This document shows positions 1 to 8,600 of a DNA stretch of 9,253 nucleotides, piece after piece (position 1 is the first letter of the stretch; every line of letters begins with the position of its first letter). A model generated the notes under the pieces. The model did no database searches. It saw only the letters and a list, made by a program, of their open reading frames with translations, and was not told where the DNA came from. The stretch comes from JBCBRR01 sp039029235 (GTDB lineage Bacteria; Bacteroidota; Bacteroidia; Cytophagales; Amoebophilaceae): assembly GCA_039029235.1 (NCBI GenBank), contig JBCCGO010000031.1:1-9253 (forward strand). Reading direction: 5' to 3'. Both the position numbers and the translations under genes were made by a program.

Positions 1-93
1 GAAATAGCTCAAGCAATGCTCCAAGAAGGGGAACCGATCGCAAAGATTATCAGATGGACCGGGTTGAGTGAAGAGAAACTCAAGAAGGCTTAG
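1..93 (+). CDS. C-terminal end of an Rpn/PD-(D/E)XK nuclease-family transposase-like protein (5' partial)
   Basis: Frame 1 is open from the left edge to a TAG at 91-93 and gives 30 residues, beginning EIAQAMLQEG and ending TGLSEEKLKKA. The pattern 'IA..ML.EG..I..I...TGLS.E.L.K' followed at once by a stop is the usual C-terminal tail of Rpn-family (recombination-promoting nuclease, PD-(D/E)XK) proteins. These are abundant in Bacteroidota and in obligate intracellular bacteria and are often annotated as putative transposases. The nuclease core would lie upstream, outside the window, so it is not known whether the gene is intact. The assignment rests on the tail motif alone. A helix-turn-helix-like tail of another mobile-element protein is the main alternative. 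Confidence 0.6.
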   Translation, partial: EIAQAMLQEGEPIAKIIRWTGLSEEKLKKA

Positions 94-132
94 CACACCA
101 ACGGCCCATAGACCTTCTATCCCTCCCTCCTC

Positions 133-167
133 GGCCTGGGGGCCACCTCGAGAGGGGCCCCCAGACC
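133..167. repeat. GC-rich imperfect inverted repeat (hairpin)
   Basis: The arms GGCCTGGGGGCC (133-144) and GGGCCCCCAGACC (155-167) pair over about 12 bp with one mismatch, around a loop containing CTCGAG. A second short pair, GGGGG (193-197) with CCCCC (205-209), lies just downstream. It follows the stop of the Rpn-like gene by 40 bp. A T-tract is absent, so a classical intrinsic terminator is not supported. It may be a REP-like element or the edge of a rearrangement. Confidence 0.45.
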
Positions 168-200
168 TTCCCTCGCACTGGGGCTGCTGTGAGGGGGTGA

Positions 201-377
201 GATTCCCCCATTTACTGGTCTAGTTTTGGGAAAAAGGTCAGTACCAAGATCTGGTATATCCAGGACAAACAAATCAGAGCCTATCCAGGTACTTACGAAG
301 CGTATACCCATGCCATAGGCAAAAAACAGGAGCAACCACCCAAACAGCGGCCTCCATCTGCAAAAGCCTTGGCATAG
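201..377 (+). pseudogene. 3' remnant of an ABC-F family ATPase gene
   Basis: An open frame runs from just after a TGA (198-200) to TAG (375-377). It contains VSTKIWYIQDKQIRAYPG followed by TYEAYTHAIGKK. The pattern 'K.W.I.D..I..YPGTYE.Y' is the segment that follows the H-loop at the end of an ABC-F nucleotide-binding domain (EttA/Uup-type proteins, which act on ribosomes). Intact members have over 500 residues and two ABC domains. Here only about 58 codons remain, with no Walker A, signature motif, Walker B or start codon, so this is a relic. Its 5' side abuts the GC-rich hairpin region, as if a deletion or insertion had removed the rest of the gene. The family call rests on one conserved segment and is moderately certain. 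Confidence 0.5.
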
Positions 378-645
378 CCCAGGACCTCAGCGCCACGCGG
401 AGCACATGACCCAGCCATAGCATCGCGCTTACTAGGGAAGAGATTTGCTATTTTTGTCAAGCGAGCACCCTAGACCAACAAACGCCTAGCAACCAGCCCG
501 AAGAGCAGCTACGTTGGGCGGCTATTTTTATAGAATGGCAGGAGGCACACATGTGGTGATAGCCGTATAGGCCTGGTAGCTTTTCGCATACTGGATGCCA
601 TCATGCCCCCGCGCAGATGCTTGCATGGTCCACAGTCTCAAAAAC
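378..645. other. Spacer before trpS with a short unassigned open frame
   Basis: No intact gene is seen. On the + strand, 410-559 is open for 49 codons without an early ATG. It includes REEICYFCQAS and QPEEQLRWAAIFIEWQEAH before TGA at 557-559. The residue mix looks protein-like, so it may be the tail of another decayed gene, but I do not recognise it. A promoter for trpS should lie in this stretch. I could not find a convincing pair of boxes: TTGGGC at 514 and TAGAAT at 531 are only 11 bp apart. No clear Shine-Dalgarno sequence precedes the trpS start. Confidence 0.3.
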
Positions 646-1614
646 ATGGCACGTATACTAACCGGTATCCAATGCACAGGCAGGCCCCATCTGGGCAATG
701 TACTAGGAGCTATGCTGCCGGCCATAGACCTAGCACGCGACCCAGCTCATGAAGCCTTGTTTTTTTTAGCTGACTTACATACACTGACTACCGCCAGAGA
801 CGCCGAGGAGCGCAAAAAATACATGTATGCTACAGCTGCTGCTTGGCTTGCCCTAGGGCTAGATACGAACCAGGTCATCTTTTATAGACAATCTAAAGTA
901 CCAGCTGTTTGTGAGCTAGCCTGGTATCTGAGCTGCCTTACTCCCTACCCCATGCTAGCCAATGCGCATGCTTTTAAAGACAAAACAACCCGACTGGCAG
1001 CAGTGAGTGCTGGGCTATTTACCTATCCAGTGCTCATGGCAGCCGATATACTGCTCTACCAGGCCGCAGTGGTACCTGTAGGCAAAGATCAGCTGCAGCA
1101 CCTAGAGATGACCCGGGATATGGCCAGTAGCTTTAACCAACAATATGGTGACGTTTTTGTACTGCCCCAAGCTAGAACGAGCAACGATATACAAACCATC
1201 CCAGGTACCGATGGGCAAAAGATGAGCAAGTCGTATCACAACACCCTTGACATCTTCCTGCCTGAGAAGCAGCTACGCAAAGACATCATGCATATCCAGA
1301 CAGACAGTACACCACTAGCAGCACCCAAGGACCCAGCGCAGTGCACGGTCTTCCGCCTGTACAGCACCCTGGCTAGTGCAACACAAACCACTGCTATGCA
1401 TGCTAAGTACCTAGCAGGAGGCTATGGCTATGGAGAAGCCAAGGAGGCACTTCTAGCCTTGATTCTGCAACAGTTTGCTCCAGCTAGGGATCGGTTTGAT
1501 GCGTATATGCATGACTTGCCAGCCATCGAGCAACAGCTGGCTACAGGTGAGGCTAAGGCTAGCGCCATGGCTGAGCAAACCTTGGCACAAGTACGTACTA
1601 GGCTGGGTTACTAA
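646..1614 (+). CDS. trpS: Tryptophanyl-tRNA synthetase (TrpS)
   Basis: A cytosolic class Ic aminoacyl-tRNA synthetase that charges tRNA-Trp with tryptophan using ATP. The 322-residue product is full length for the bacterial family. The N-terminus MARILTGIQCTG leads into the HIGH-equivalent PHLGN (residues 14-18). Other family landmarks are YPMLANAHAFKDK (about 101-113), the LMAADILLYQA helix, GKDQLQHLEMTRD (from residue 146) and an intact KMSKS loop (192-196, in GQKMSKSYHN). The helical anticodon-binding region ends at LGY. The stretch LPEKQLRKDIMHIQTDST, with 'PKDP' following, is typical of Bacteroidota TrpS. The frame is also open 17 codons upstream to an ATG at 595, but the family consensus begins at the ATG at 646. 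No Shine-Dalgarno sequence is evident. There are no disruptions, and CTA is used heavily for Leu. It appears to be a single-gene unit between decayed spacers. Confidence 0.96.
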   Translation: MARILTGIQCTGRPHLGNVLGAMLPAIDLARDPAHEALFFLADLHTLTTARDAEERKKYMYATAAAWLALGLDTNQVIFYRQSKVPAVCELAWYLSCLTPYPMLANAHAFKDKTTRLAAVSAGLFTYPVLMAADILLYQAAVVPVGKDQLQHLEMTRDMASSFNQQYGDVFVLPQARTSNDIQTIPGTDGQKMSKSYHNTLDIFLPEKQLRKDIMHIQTDSTPLAAPKDPAQCTVFRLYSTLASATQTTAMHAKYLAGGYGYGEAKEALLALILQQFAPARDRFDAYMHDLPAIEQQLATGEAKASAMAEQTLAQVRTRLGY

Positions 1615-2030
1615 ACTGGCAGAAAGCGCTATGTTGTACAGTAGGCAGCAAGACTTGGCCTGAGCTAGTCTATACCACCTGCCAACGTTCTGGCATAACC
1701 TGTACACAGGCCAGGACAGCACAGCCTAGTATAGCTGCTAGGAGCAAAGCTTCGATTGGCCGTGCATGGCAAGCCGCCAGACTAGCCGCTCCATAGCTTA
1801 TGAGCGTTGCGCTTCAGATGAGGTAGCAGCGAGGGTTTTCGTCAGCGACTGGCTAGCTGGTACAGTTTCCTGCCAAAATTCTCGGAGCTAGCCTCTAACT
1901 ACTGCCTCCCTCCTCTACCCTGAGCGTAAGGAAAAATTTATGCCTACCCCTTGCCAGTAAAGTAGCAGTTCACTAGATTTGGTTAAAAGCCAGCTATTTG
2001 GATAAGATTACATATTAGCAACCCCCTTTA
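1615..2030. other. Spacer of 416 bp with no supported gene
   Basis: Neither strand carries a recognisable gene. On the minus strand, 1670-1813 is open for about 47 codons with no start. It reads as a hydrophobic tail containing PIEALLLAAILGCAVLAC and ends MPERWQVV-stop. Upstream of an in-frame stop (1814-1816) the same frame continues with DENPRCYLI. This could be the decayed end of a membrane-protein gene, but no family is identifiable. Small inverted repeats such as CCTGT/ACAGG (1699-1710) follow trpS, but none is followed by a T-tract, so no trpS terminator is called. The right end is more AT-rich and probably holds the promoter of the downstream gene. Confidence 0.35.
1979..2008 (+). promoter_or_regulatory. 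Possible promoter of the giant TPR gene
   Basis: TTGGTT (1979-1984) and TAAGAT (2003-2008) are 18 bp apart in the AT-rich stretch 23-52 bp before the ATG at 2031, a weak sigma-70-like pair. A Bacteroidota-style TAnnTTTG box is not clearly present. The leader ACCCCCTTTA before the ATG has no Shine-Dalgarno sequence, as is common in Bacteroidota. Confidence 0.25.
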
Positions 2031-2135
2031 ATGATAAAGACCATGTACAACCCCTTACTACGTACCGTATCTAGGCTATTGCTCCTGAGTTTTTTGTTCG
2101 AGACTTGCCTCTACCAGGCACCCTCATCCTATGCC
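2031..2135 (+). other. Sec-type signal peptide coding region
   Basis: Codons 1-35 give positive residues followed by the run LLLLSFLF and a polar c-region ending S-S-Y-A, fitting the A-x-A-like small-residue rule loosely at -1 (A35). Cleavage is predicted before NPSS. It implies export from the cytoplasm. Further passage into a host cell is only inference. Confidence 0.6.
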
Positions 2136-2681
2136 AACCCCAGCAGTGTATCCGTATATGACCATAATGCCCAAGGAACATCTCCAGAAGCACCATCAAA
2201 TTCTATCCACCTACCCCTGCTAGCCCAGGAGCAAGCAGTCCAAAGCATACTCCCCCGCGCATGGCGTACAGGCAAACTATCCACCGATGCTGCAGGGTAC
2301 GATCTCCTGCGAACTTCTCTCAAAGTGACTCCCGTTGGTGAGAACTTGTCTTTCGAGGCCCGAGGAGGGGAGCGAGTGCGTTTTCACTACGAACGAGACC
2401 AGTGGCGCGCCGAGGTGCTATCTCGGATAGGTGGCTTTTTTCGCCAGTCATTGCTGCCTGTCGTGTGTAGTTTGGGAGAAGATGTCACCAGCAGCATAGA
2501 AGTTCTCAGCAACTACCCTAGCTGGCAGCGCCAACGCCGGATCCATGTACTAGATAGGAGTGTGTGCCCCACCCTTGGGGAAGTTGTCTATTTGGGGGAG
2601 TTAGGCTTGAAGGGGGGGGAGGATGTCAGTCATGCTGTACAGGTCCTTCTGCCACTGAAGTCGCTGGCAACGATGAGCTAG
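2031..2681 (+). CDS. N-terminal, signal-peptide-bearing part of a giant TPR protein (frame ends early after the G8 tract)
   Basis: The ORF encodes 216 residues, but probably only the first 194 belong to the native protein. Residues 1-15 form a basic n-region (K3, R11, R15), 16-23 a hydrophobic core (LLLLSFLF), and SSYA at 32-35 gives a likely signal peptidase I site, so export by Sec is predicted. C26 lies in FETC, which is not a convincing lipobox. Residues 50-194 form an unrecognised, probably beta-rich domain with FEARGGERVRFHYERDQW and PSWQRQRRIHVLDRS. The frame then crosses a run of eight G (2612-2619) and ends 20 codons later at TAG. The frame that opens at 2558 continues for more than 2,200 codons, so this is most simply the 5' part of one gene split by a 1-nt indel or slip. 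ATG 2043 (M5) is an alternative start. If read as is, the product would be a short secreted protein. Confidence 0.75.
   Translation: MIKTMYNPLLRTVSRLLLLSFLFETCLYQAPSSYANPSSVSVYDHNAQGTSPEAPSNSIHLPLLAQEQAVQSILPRAWRTGKLSTDAAGYDLLRTSLKVTPVGENLSFEARGGERVRFHYERDQWRAEVLSRIGGFFRQSLLPVVCSLGEDVTSSIEVLSNYPSWQRQRRIHVLDRSVCPTLGEVVYLGELGLKGGEDVSHAVQVLLPLKSLATMS
2612..2619 (+). repeat. G8 homopolymer at the frameshift between the two parts of the giant gene
   Basis: Eight consecutive G lie inside the overlap (2558-2681) where both frames are open. The upstream frame reads AAG GGG GGG GAG and the downstream frame reads GAA GGG GGG GGA. A run of nine (or six) G would join them. Tracts of this length are known slippage-prone sites in phase-variable genes and are also common sites of assembly error. 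Confidence 0.7.
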
Positions 2682-5600
2682 GGGATGAGGTACCCAGTGG
2701 CCCTGTAGGACAAGGCGACGACGAAGTGCCTCTTCAGGCAGTCCGCGATAAAGGAGCTTATGAAGAGACCTCAGGCAAACACCTAGCCACTCCCGGCCTA
2801 GCACAGGGCTCATCTTCTGGCCAAATGCCGGGTAGTTCTCAGATAGTCCGCGATGCTGAGTCTTGCCATACCCCAAGAAGTGCTGCTTCACACGATGCTC
2901 GGTTAGCTCCTGTAACTCCTGATTTAGATACTAGTCAAGCTTCTGGTAGTGCGATTGCCTCCGAAAGCCAACTTCCTTCTCCTGCCCAGCTACTAGCCAG
3001 TCAGGAGGAGCAGGATGCTCTCTCCCTTGTTGACCAACTCAAAGCCCTCGCATCAGACCCTCAAATCGATCAGCAGCCTGAGCAACTAGCCGATCTAGGA
3101 GCCGTGCTACTGCAGCTAGCAGCATCCAAGCAGGAAGAATCAGGAAGTTCAGCCCAAGATCTTTCCCCCTACACAGACGCAGCCATCCTCTACCAGCATG
3201 TGCTGAGCCTTTGTGCGCAGGAAGCGGGGATACTAGCTAGTCAGGAATATGACACTACAACTTTCGAGAACTTGGCTAGAGCAAGCAAGGCCCAGAGTCA
3301 TCTTCTCCGGGTAGTGTTTCACGATCAATCTTCACCCGAGACAGGCTTTACCAATCAGTTAGCGCAATTAAAAGTCCTCCTAAACTCATTAGGCAAAGCA
3401 GGAGCCCTTTTCATTAGCCGAGTGTCTCCTGATAGCCCCTACCTATTGGGCATGTTGTATGGGAACAACCTAATCTTATTGAATCCTGTAGGAGTAACCC
3501 AGGACCAAGCACTCTACACAGTTTTATCGGATATAGAGCAACAAAGCCTAGTAGAAGAGCTATATGTCTCAGATGCCCTAATAGCGCAAGAAGAGCAAGC
3601 ATCATACGCTGGCCCGATAGTTGCCGAGCTGATGCGGCATTATAGCCAGCTCAATAAAGAGGATTTTGAGCTAGCATTAAGCCAGCTATACTCATTAGGG
3701 GCAGGCTGTCAGGAGAGCATACCAGATCAGGCATCAGAGCAATCGTCCTATAAAACAATAGACATTAGTTCGTTGTTGCCCCCATCATTGAGTTCACTGG
3801 GCCAGTCGGAGTCATCATCTCCGGCTAGCACTGGAGAAGTACTAACCAAGCTGCGCCAAAGTCATGTATCTATTTTATCAGCAGTCTCTGATGCTACAGC
3901 GTATCTGCCTGAACAGATGACATTCAATGCCCTGGTGTCAGGCGTGCCCATAGATTTTCTACACGATAATCCGCATTATCGGCAGTTAAAAGAGGAATCT
4001 ATTCTTCCCCCAGGGGTTGCTGGTTATCAAAGAGAGATTGAACAAATAGCCGCTCCTAGCTCAGCACTGGGCCCATCTTCTAGCCAAATGCCGAGTAGTT
4101 CTCGGACTCCCCAAGCAACCCGTCCTGAGCCATCTATGCCCTCTTCAAGCCAAGTTCCCAGCACCTCACAAGCTGCTCGCCTAGCAGAGCATCCTACTAC
4201 AACTACAGCTACTCCCCCCAGAACTACCTCCTCAGCCAAGGGGAAAGCACCCTACAGACCACACCCAGCTATCCATGTCAGTGACCTAGGCTTTCTTACT
4301 AGTATAGGCCAGCTAGCTGAGAACAAAGGGCCTACCCCGCTCGGGCTAGATCAGATAGAAGCCAAGAGGCTCAAAGAGCAAATAGACAAGCTCTACCCCA
4401 AGCTCTTACAGACCACGGACGAAGCTGACGCAAAGCAACTAGTAGAAGAGCTAATCACCCCCTTAGAGCGTTTATTGGAGCTAGTAGACCAGACACTAGT
4501 CGAGGAGATTGACAATGCACAGAACTACCTAGTCAGCTTCAGGCAAGTCCATCACGAGAGGTGGTCCCAAACAGCATACGGAGCAGAAGTAGGCAATAAA
4601 CTCACGGCCTTACTAGAACGTGCCTACGTACAAGGGCTGAAAGCAGCAAATTCTGACCTACGGCTCACCAAGACGCCAGCTGGGATCCTCAGATTAGCCA
4701 AGACCCTAGGACAGCTGGCTTCACTAGACCAAGAGCGAGGGGCCAAAGCAGGCGACCTCTTCTATTACACGGATGCAGCCATCTTGTACCAGCATGTGCT
4801 GAGCATCTGTGCAAAAGAGCAAGACACCTTGGATAGCGAAGAAGCAGCGGCGCTACAGAGCTCAGCTCACCAGGGCTTAGCCCAGCTCCAGGCATCGATG
4901 CTAGCACAAGCTAAGGGAGTAGACGTAGGAGCCACTACCCAAGCAGATGTAGCATCCCTGCAAAAGCGCATAGCAGAAGACAGAGGCGAGCTAGAAGCCT
5001 TCAGAGCTGTTGTGAAGCCAAGGGCAGCAGCGCTGGTGAATGGCCTAGAAGCTGTACTAAGCGGCCCAGAGCACTCAGCCGAAGCCATAAAACGAGCTGA
5101 GGAGGCCTACATCCAAGGCAGTCAGAACCTATTTAGTAAGATCAAACAGTGGATGAGTGAATTACTAGCCAAGCTCTACCAAGAGAGCGAGTTAGCCTTG
5201 GGGCAAGCTCCTTGTAAGTATACAGTCATGGGGCTAGGCTCCATGGCTCTGCAACAGATCACCCCCTACTCAGACCTAGAATTTGCCATTTTGGTGGAAG
5301 ATGCCCCGGACGAAGATACAGCAGAAGTATGGAGGAAGTACTTCCGGAAGCTGACACACTTGGTACACTTTCGGGTGATCAACTTGGGCGAAACAGTGGT
5401 ACCCTTTGGTAAATACAAGCTTAGCCTAGACCACCTGGGCAAACGGGGGCTCAACTTTGATCTAGGCGGCAAAACCCCCTTGGGCAGAAAAGACAAACCC
5501 CATCTGAAAAAACCGTATGAGCTGATCCAGCCTGTCTCAGGGATGGTGTATTACTTACGCAATGTGGCCGATAAAATGGAGCACATGGATAAGCTATTGC

Positions 5601-8600
5601 CCTACATCCTGGAGAGCACATGCTATGTATATGGCGATAGCAGCTTACATGAATGCTATGTAGCGGAGAAGCGTACTTTTCTGCTAGAAAGCCGAGACGA
5701 GTCAGGCAAGCCAGCGTATCAGAAGCGCGCATTGAAGAAGCTGATAGAGGGGGTGGTGGAGATGGACTATAGTAATTCAAAATTAGCCAAGGCCAAACCC
5801 CACCCTGGGGATTTAGAAGACTTTGCAGTAAGATTTGACGCAGAAGATGTAGGCAGGCTATACGATGTCAAGCAAGAGATCTATCGCTTGCCAGACCGCT
5901 TACTCTATCGGCTAGCCATGTACTATGGCATACTTCCTACGAGTGGCTGGGATGCTGTAGGGCAGTTGAAGCAGCGCGGTATCATTGGAGTAGGAGAAAA
6001 CGCCCAGCAAGCTGCCCATCATCTTCATTATGCAGTCAGCTTTGCTACGATGCTGCGCTTACGGACGTATGTACATTATGGCCAGCAACAAGAAGGAGCA
6101 ACAATGCTGAGCGACGTCAGGCAGGAGGAAGAAGTACAGCAAGCAGTACAGGTAGCATTTACGCTGCCCGCGTCATCTCTACAAGTCGGTGGTAGCTTGT
6201 TTAAATACTACTACACAGCGTTCTCTTTACATAGGAAGATGGAAGAATTTTTTGGGGCATTGGGTTTACTCCCACAGGTGCTAGTATGGTTTTCATCAAA
6301 TCTACTAGGGCGAGCTGCTGAGCTCGCGCCCTGGAAAGGCTCTTTCTTTCAGAAAGAGCCTTTTTATGATAGCAGTGCAGAGACTAGGGGAGACATACAT
6401 CGAAGACTGCTACAACATAAGGAAGTAAAAGACTCCTATGAGAAGGCATTGGCCATCGACGAGCAGCGCTATGGCCCGAATCACCCTTATATAGCTCGCA
6501 CCTTGCACAATTTGGGGAATGCCCAGTATGCTTTAGGGGAAGCTACCGAGGCCGTTTCCTATTTTGAGCGCGCCTTAGGCATTTGGAATAAAGTGTATGG
6601 GCCGAATCATCCGCATGTAGCTCTTGCTTTGAGTAATTTGGGACTCGCCTGGGGTGCTTTAGGAGATGCCCGCAAGGCCGTGAGCTATTATGAACGCGTT
6701 TTAGCAATCTATGAGCAAGTGTATCAAGCAGAGCCGAATCACCCGGATGTAGCTCGTACCTTAAACAATTTGGGAAATGCCTGGATTGCCTTAGGGGAAG
6801 CTACTAAGGCTGTTTCCTATTTTGAGCGCGCTTTAGGCATTTGGAATAAAGTGTATGGGCCGAATAACCCGGAGGCAGCGGTAGCGATGAACTTGAACGA
6901 TTTGGGTATTGCCTGGAATGCTTTAGGAGATGCCCGCAAGGCTATAAGCTATTATGAACGCGCTTTAATGATTAGGGAGCAGATGTATGGGCCAAATCAT
7001 CCGGAAGTAGCTCGCTCCTTGAACAATTTGGGGAGTGCCTGGATTAATTTAGGGGATGCGCGCAAGGCGGTGAGTTATTTAGAGCGCTCCTTAGCGATTA
7101 AGGAGCAAGTGTATGGGTCGAACCACCCGCGGGTAGCTAGTCCCTTGCACAATTTGGGTCTTGCCTGGCGTATTTTAGGGGAGGCTACTAAGGCCGTGTC
7201 CTATCATGAGCGCGCTTTAGGCATTAGAGAGCAAGTGTATGGGCCGAATCATCCAGAGGTAGCTTGCTCCTTGAGTAATTTGGGGGATGCTTGGGATGAT
7301 TTAAGGGAAGCTGCTAAGGCCATGTCCTATCATGAACGCGCTTTAGGCATTAGAGAGCAAGTGTATGGGCCTAATCACCCGGAGGTAGCTTGTTCCTTGT
7401 ATGATTTGGGGAATACCTGGCTTGCTTTAGGGGAAGCTAATAAAGCAGTATCCTATTATGAGCGTGCTTTAGGCATTTGCGAGCGAGTACACGACCCAAA
7501 TCACCCGGATGCAGCTACGACCTTGGTGGGCTTAGGGCATGCCTGGCGTGCTTTAGGGGAAGCTAATAAGGCTATGTCCTATTATAAATGTTCCTTATGC
7601 ATTTTTGAGCAAGTATATGGGACAAAGCACTCGGATGTAGCTACGACCTTGGTGGGTTTAGGGAATGCCTGGCTTGATTTAGGGGAAACTAATAAGGCTG
7701 TGTCCTATTATGAACGTTCTTTAGGCATTTTTGAGCAAGTATATGGGGCGAAGCACCCGCATGTAGCTCTCGCCTTGTACAATTTGGGGCATGCCTGGCT
7801 TGCTTTAGGGGAAGCTAATAAAGCAGTATCCTATTATGAGCGCGCTTTAGCAATCAAGGAGCAAGTGTATCAAAAAAATTCGAATCACCCGCAGTTAGCT
7901 AGTGCCTTGATAGATTTGGCGGCTGCCTGGGGTGATTTAGGGGATCTCCGTAAGAAGGTGAGCTATTTAGAACGCACTTTAGGCATTTTGGAGCAAGTGT
8001 ACCAGGCAGACTCAAATCACCCGAATATAGCTAGCAACCTGTACAATTTGGGTCTTGCCTGGCGTGATTTAGGGGACGCTACTAAGGCTGTGTCCTATTT
8101 TGAACGCTCTTTAGCTATTTTTGAGCAAGTATACAAGGGGGATTCTAACCACCCGAATATAGCTAGCAACCTGTACAATTTGGGTCTTGCCTGGCGTGAT
8201 TTAGGGGAAGCTACTAAGGCTGTGTCCTATTTTGAACGTGCTTTAGCCATTTATGAGCAAGTGTATGACCTAAATCATCCGGCTATAACTAGTACATTGA
8301 CAGGTCTAGGTCTTGCCTGGGGTGCTTTAGGGAAAGTAAATAAAGCTTTAAGCTATTTAGAGCGCGCTTTAGGCATTAGAGAGCAAGTGTATGGGCCGAA
8401 TCACCTGGATCTAGTGGATCTAGCTGAGACCTTGAGCACTTGGGGGACTTTATGGGGTGCTTCAGGGGATGCCAATAAGGCTGTGTCCTATTTAGAACGC
8501 GCTTTAGGAATTTATGAGCAAGTGTACAAAGAAAACCCGAATCATCCTGAGATAGCTCACACTTTGACCAATTTGGGGAGTGCCTGGGGTACTTTAGGGG

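Noticed and set aside
117..335. 72-codon minus-strand ORF across the hairpin and the ABC-F stub
   Set aside because: Its start is plausible and hydrophobic, but the rest is a Pro/Arg-rich reading of the inverted repeat. The plus strand carries recognisable ABC-F sequence instead.
595..645. Upstream ATG extending trpS by 17 codons
   Set aside because: The family N-terminus MARILTGIQ.TG begins at the ATG at 646. The extra residues match no TrpS feature.
1690..1714. Inverted repeat after trpS considered as its terminator
   Set aside because: The stem is short and interrupted, and no T-tract follows.
2094..2111. Lipobox around the Cys of FETC
   Set aside because: The -3 to -1 residues (F, E, T) do not fit L-[AS]-[GA]-C, and a signal peptidase I site follows at SSYA.
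4867..5088. Minus-strand ORF rich in Ala and Ser
   Set aside because: It is a shadow of the charged helical lead-in to the nucleotidyltransferase. Its composition follows from the sense strand.
5451..5780. 109-codon minus-strand ORF
   Set aside because: It lies opposite the conserved nucleotidyltransferase core and has no recognisable motifs or initiation signal.
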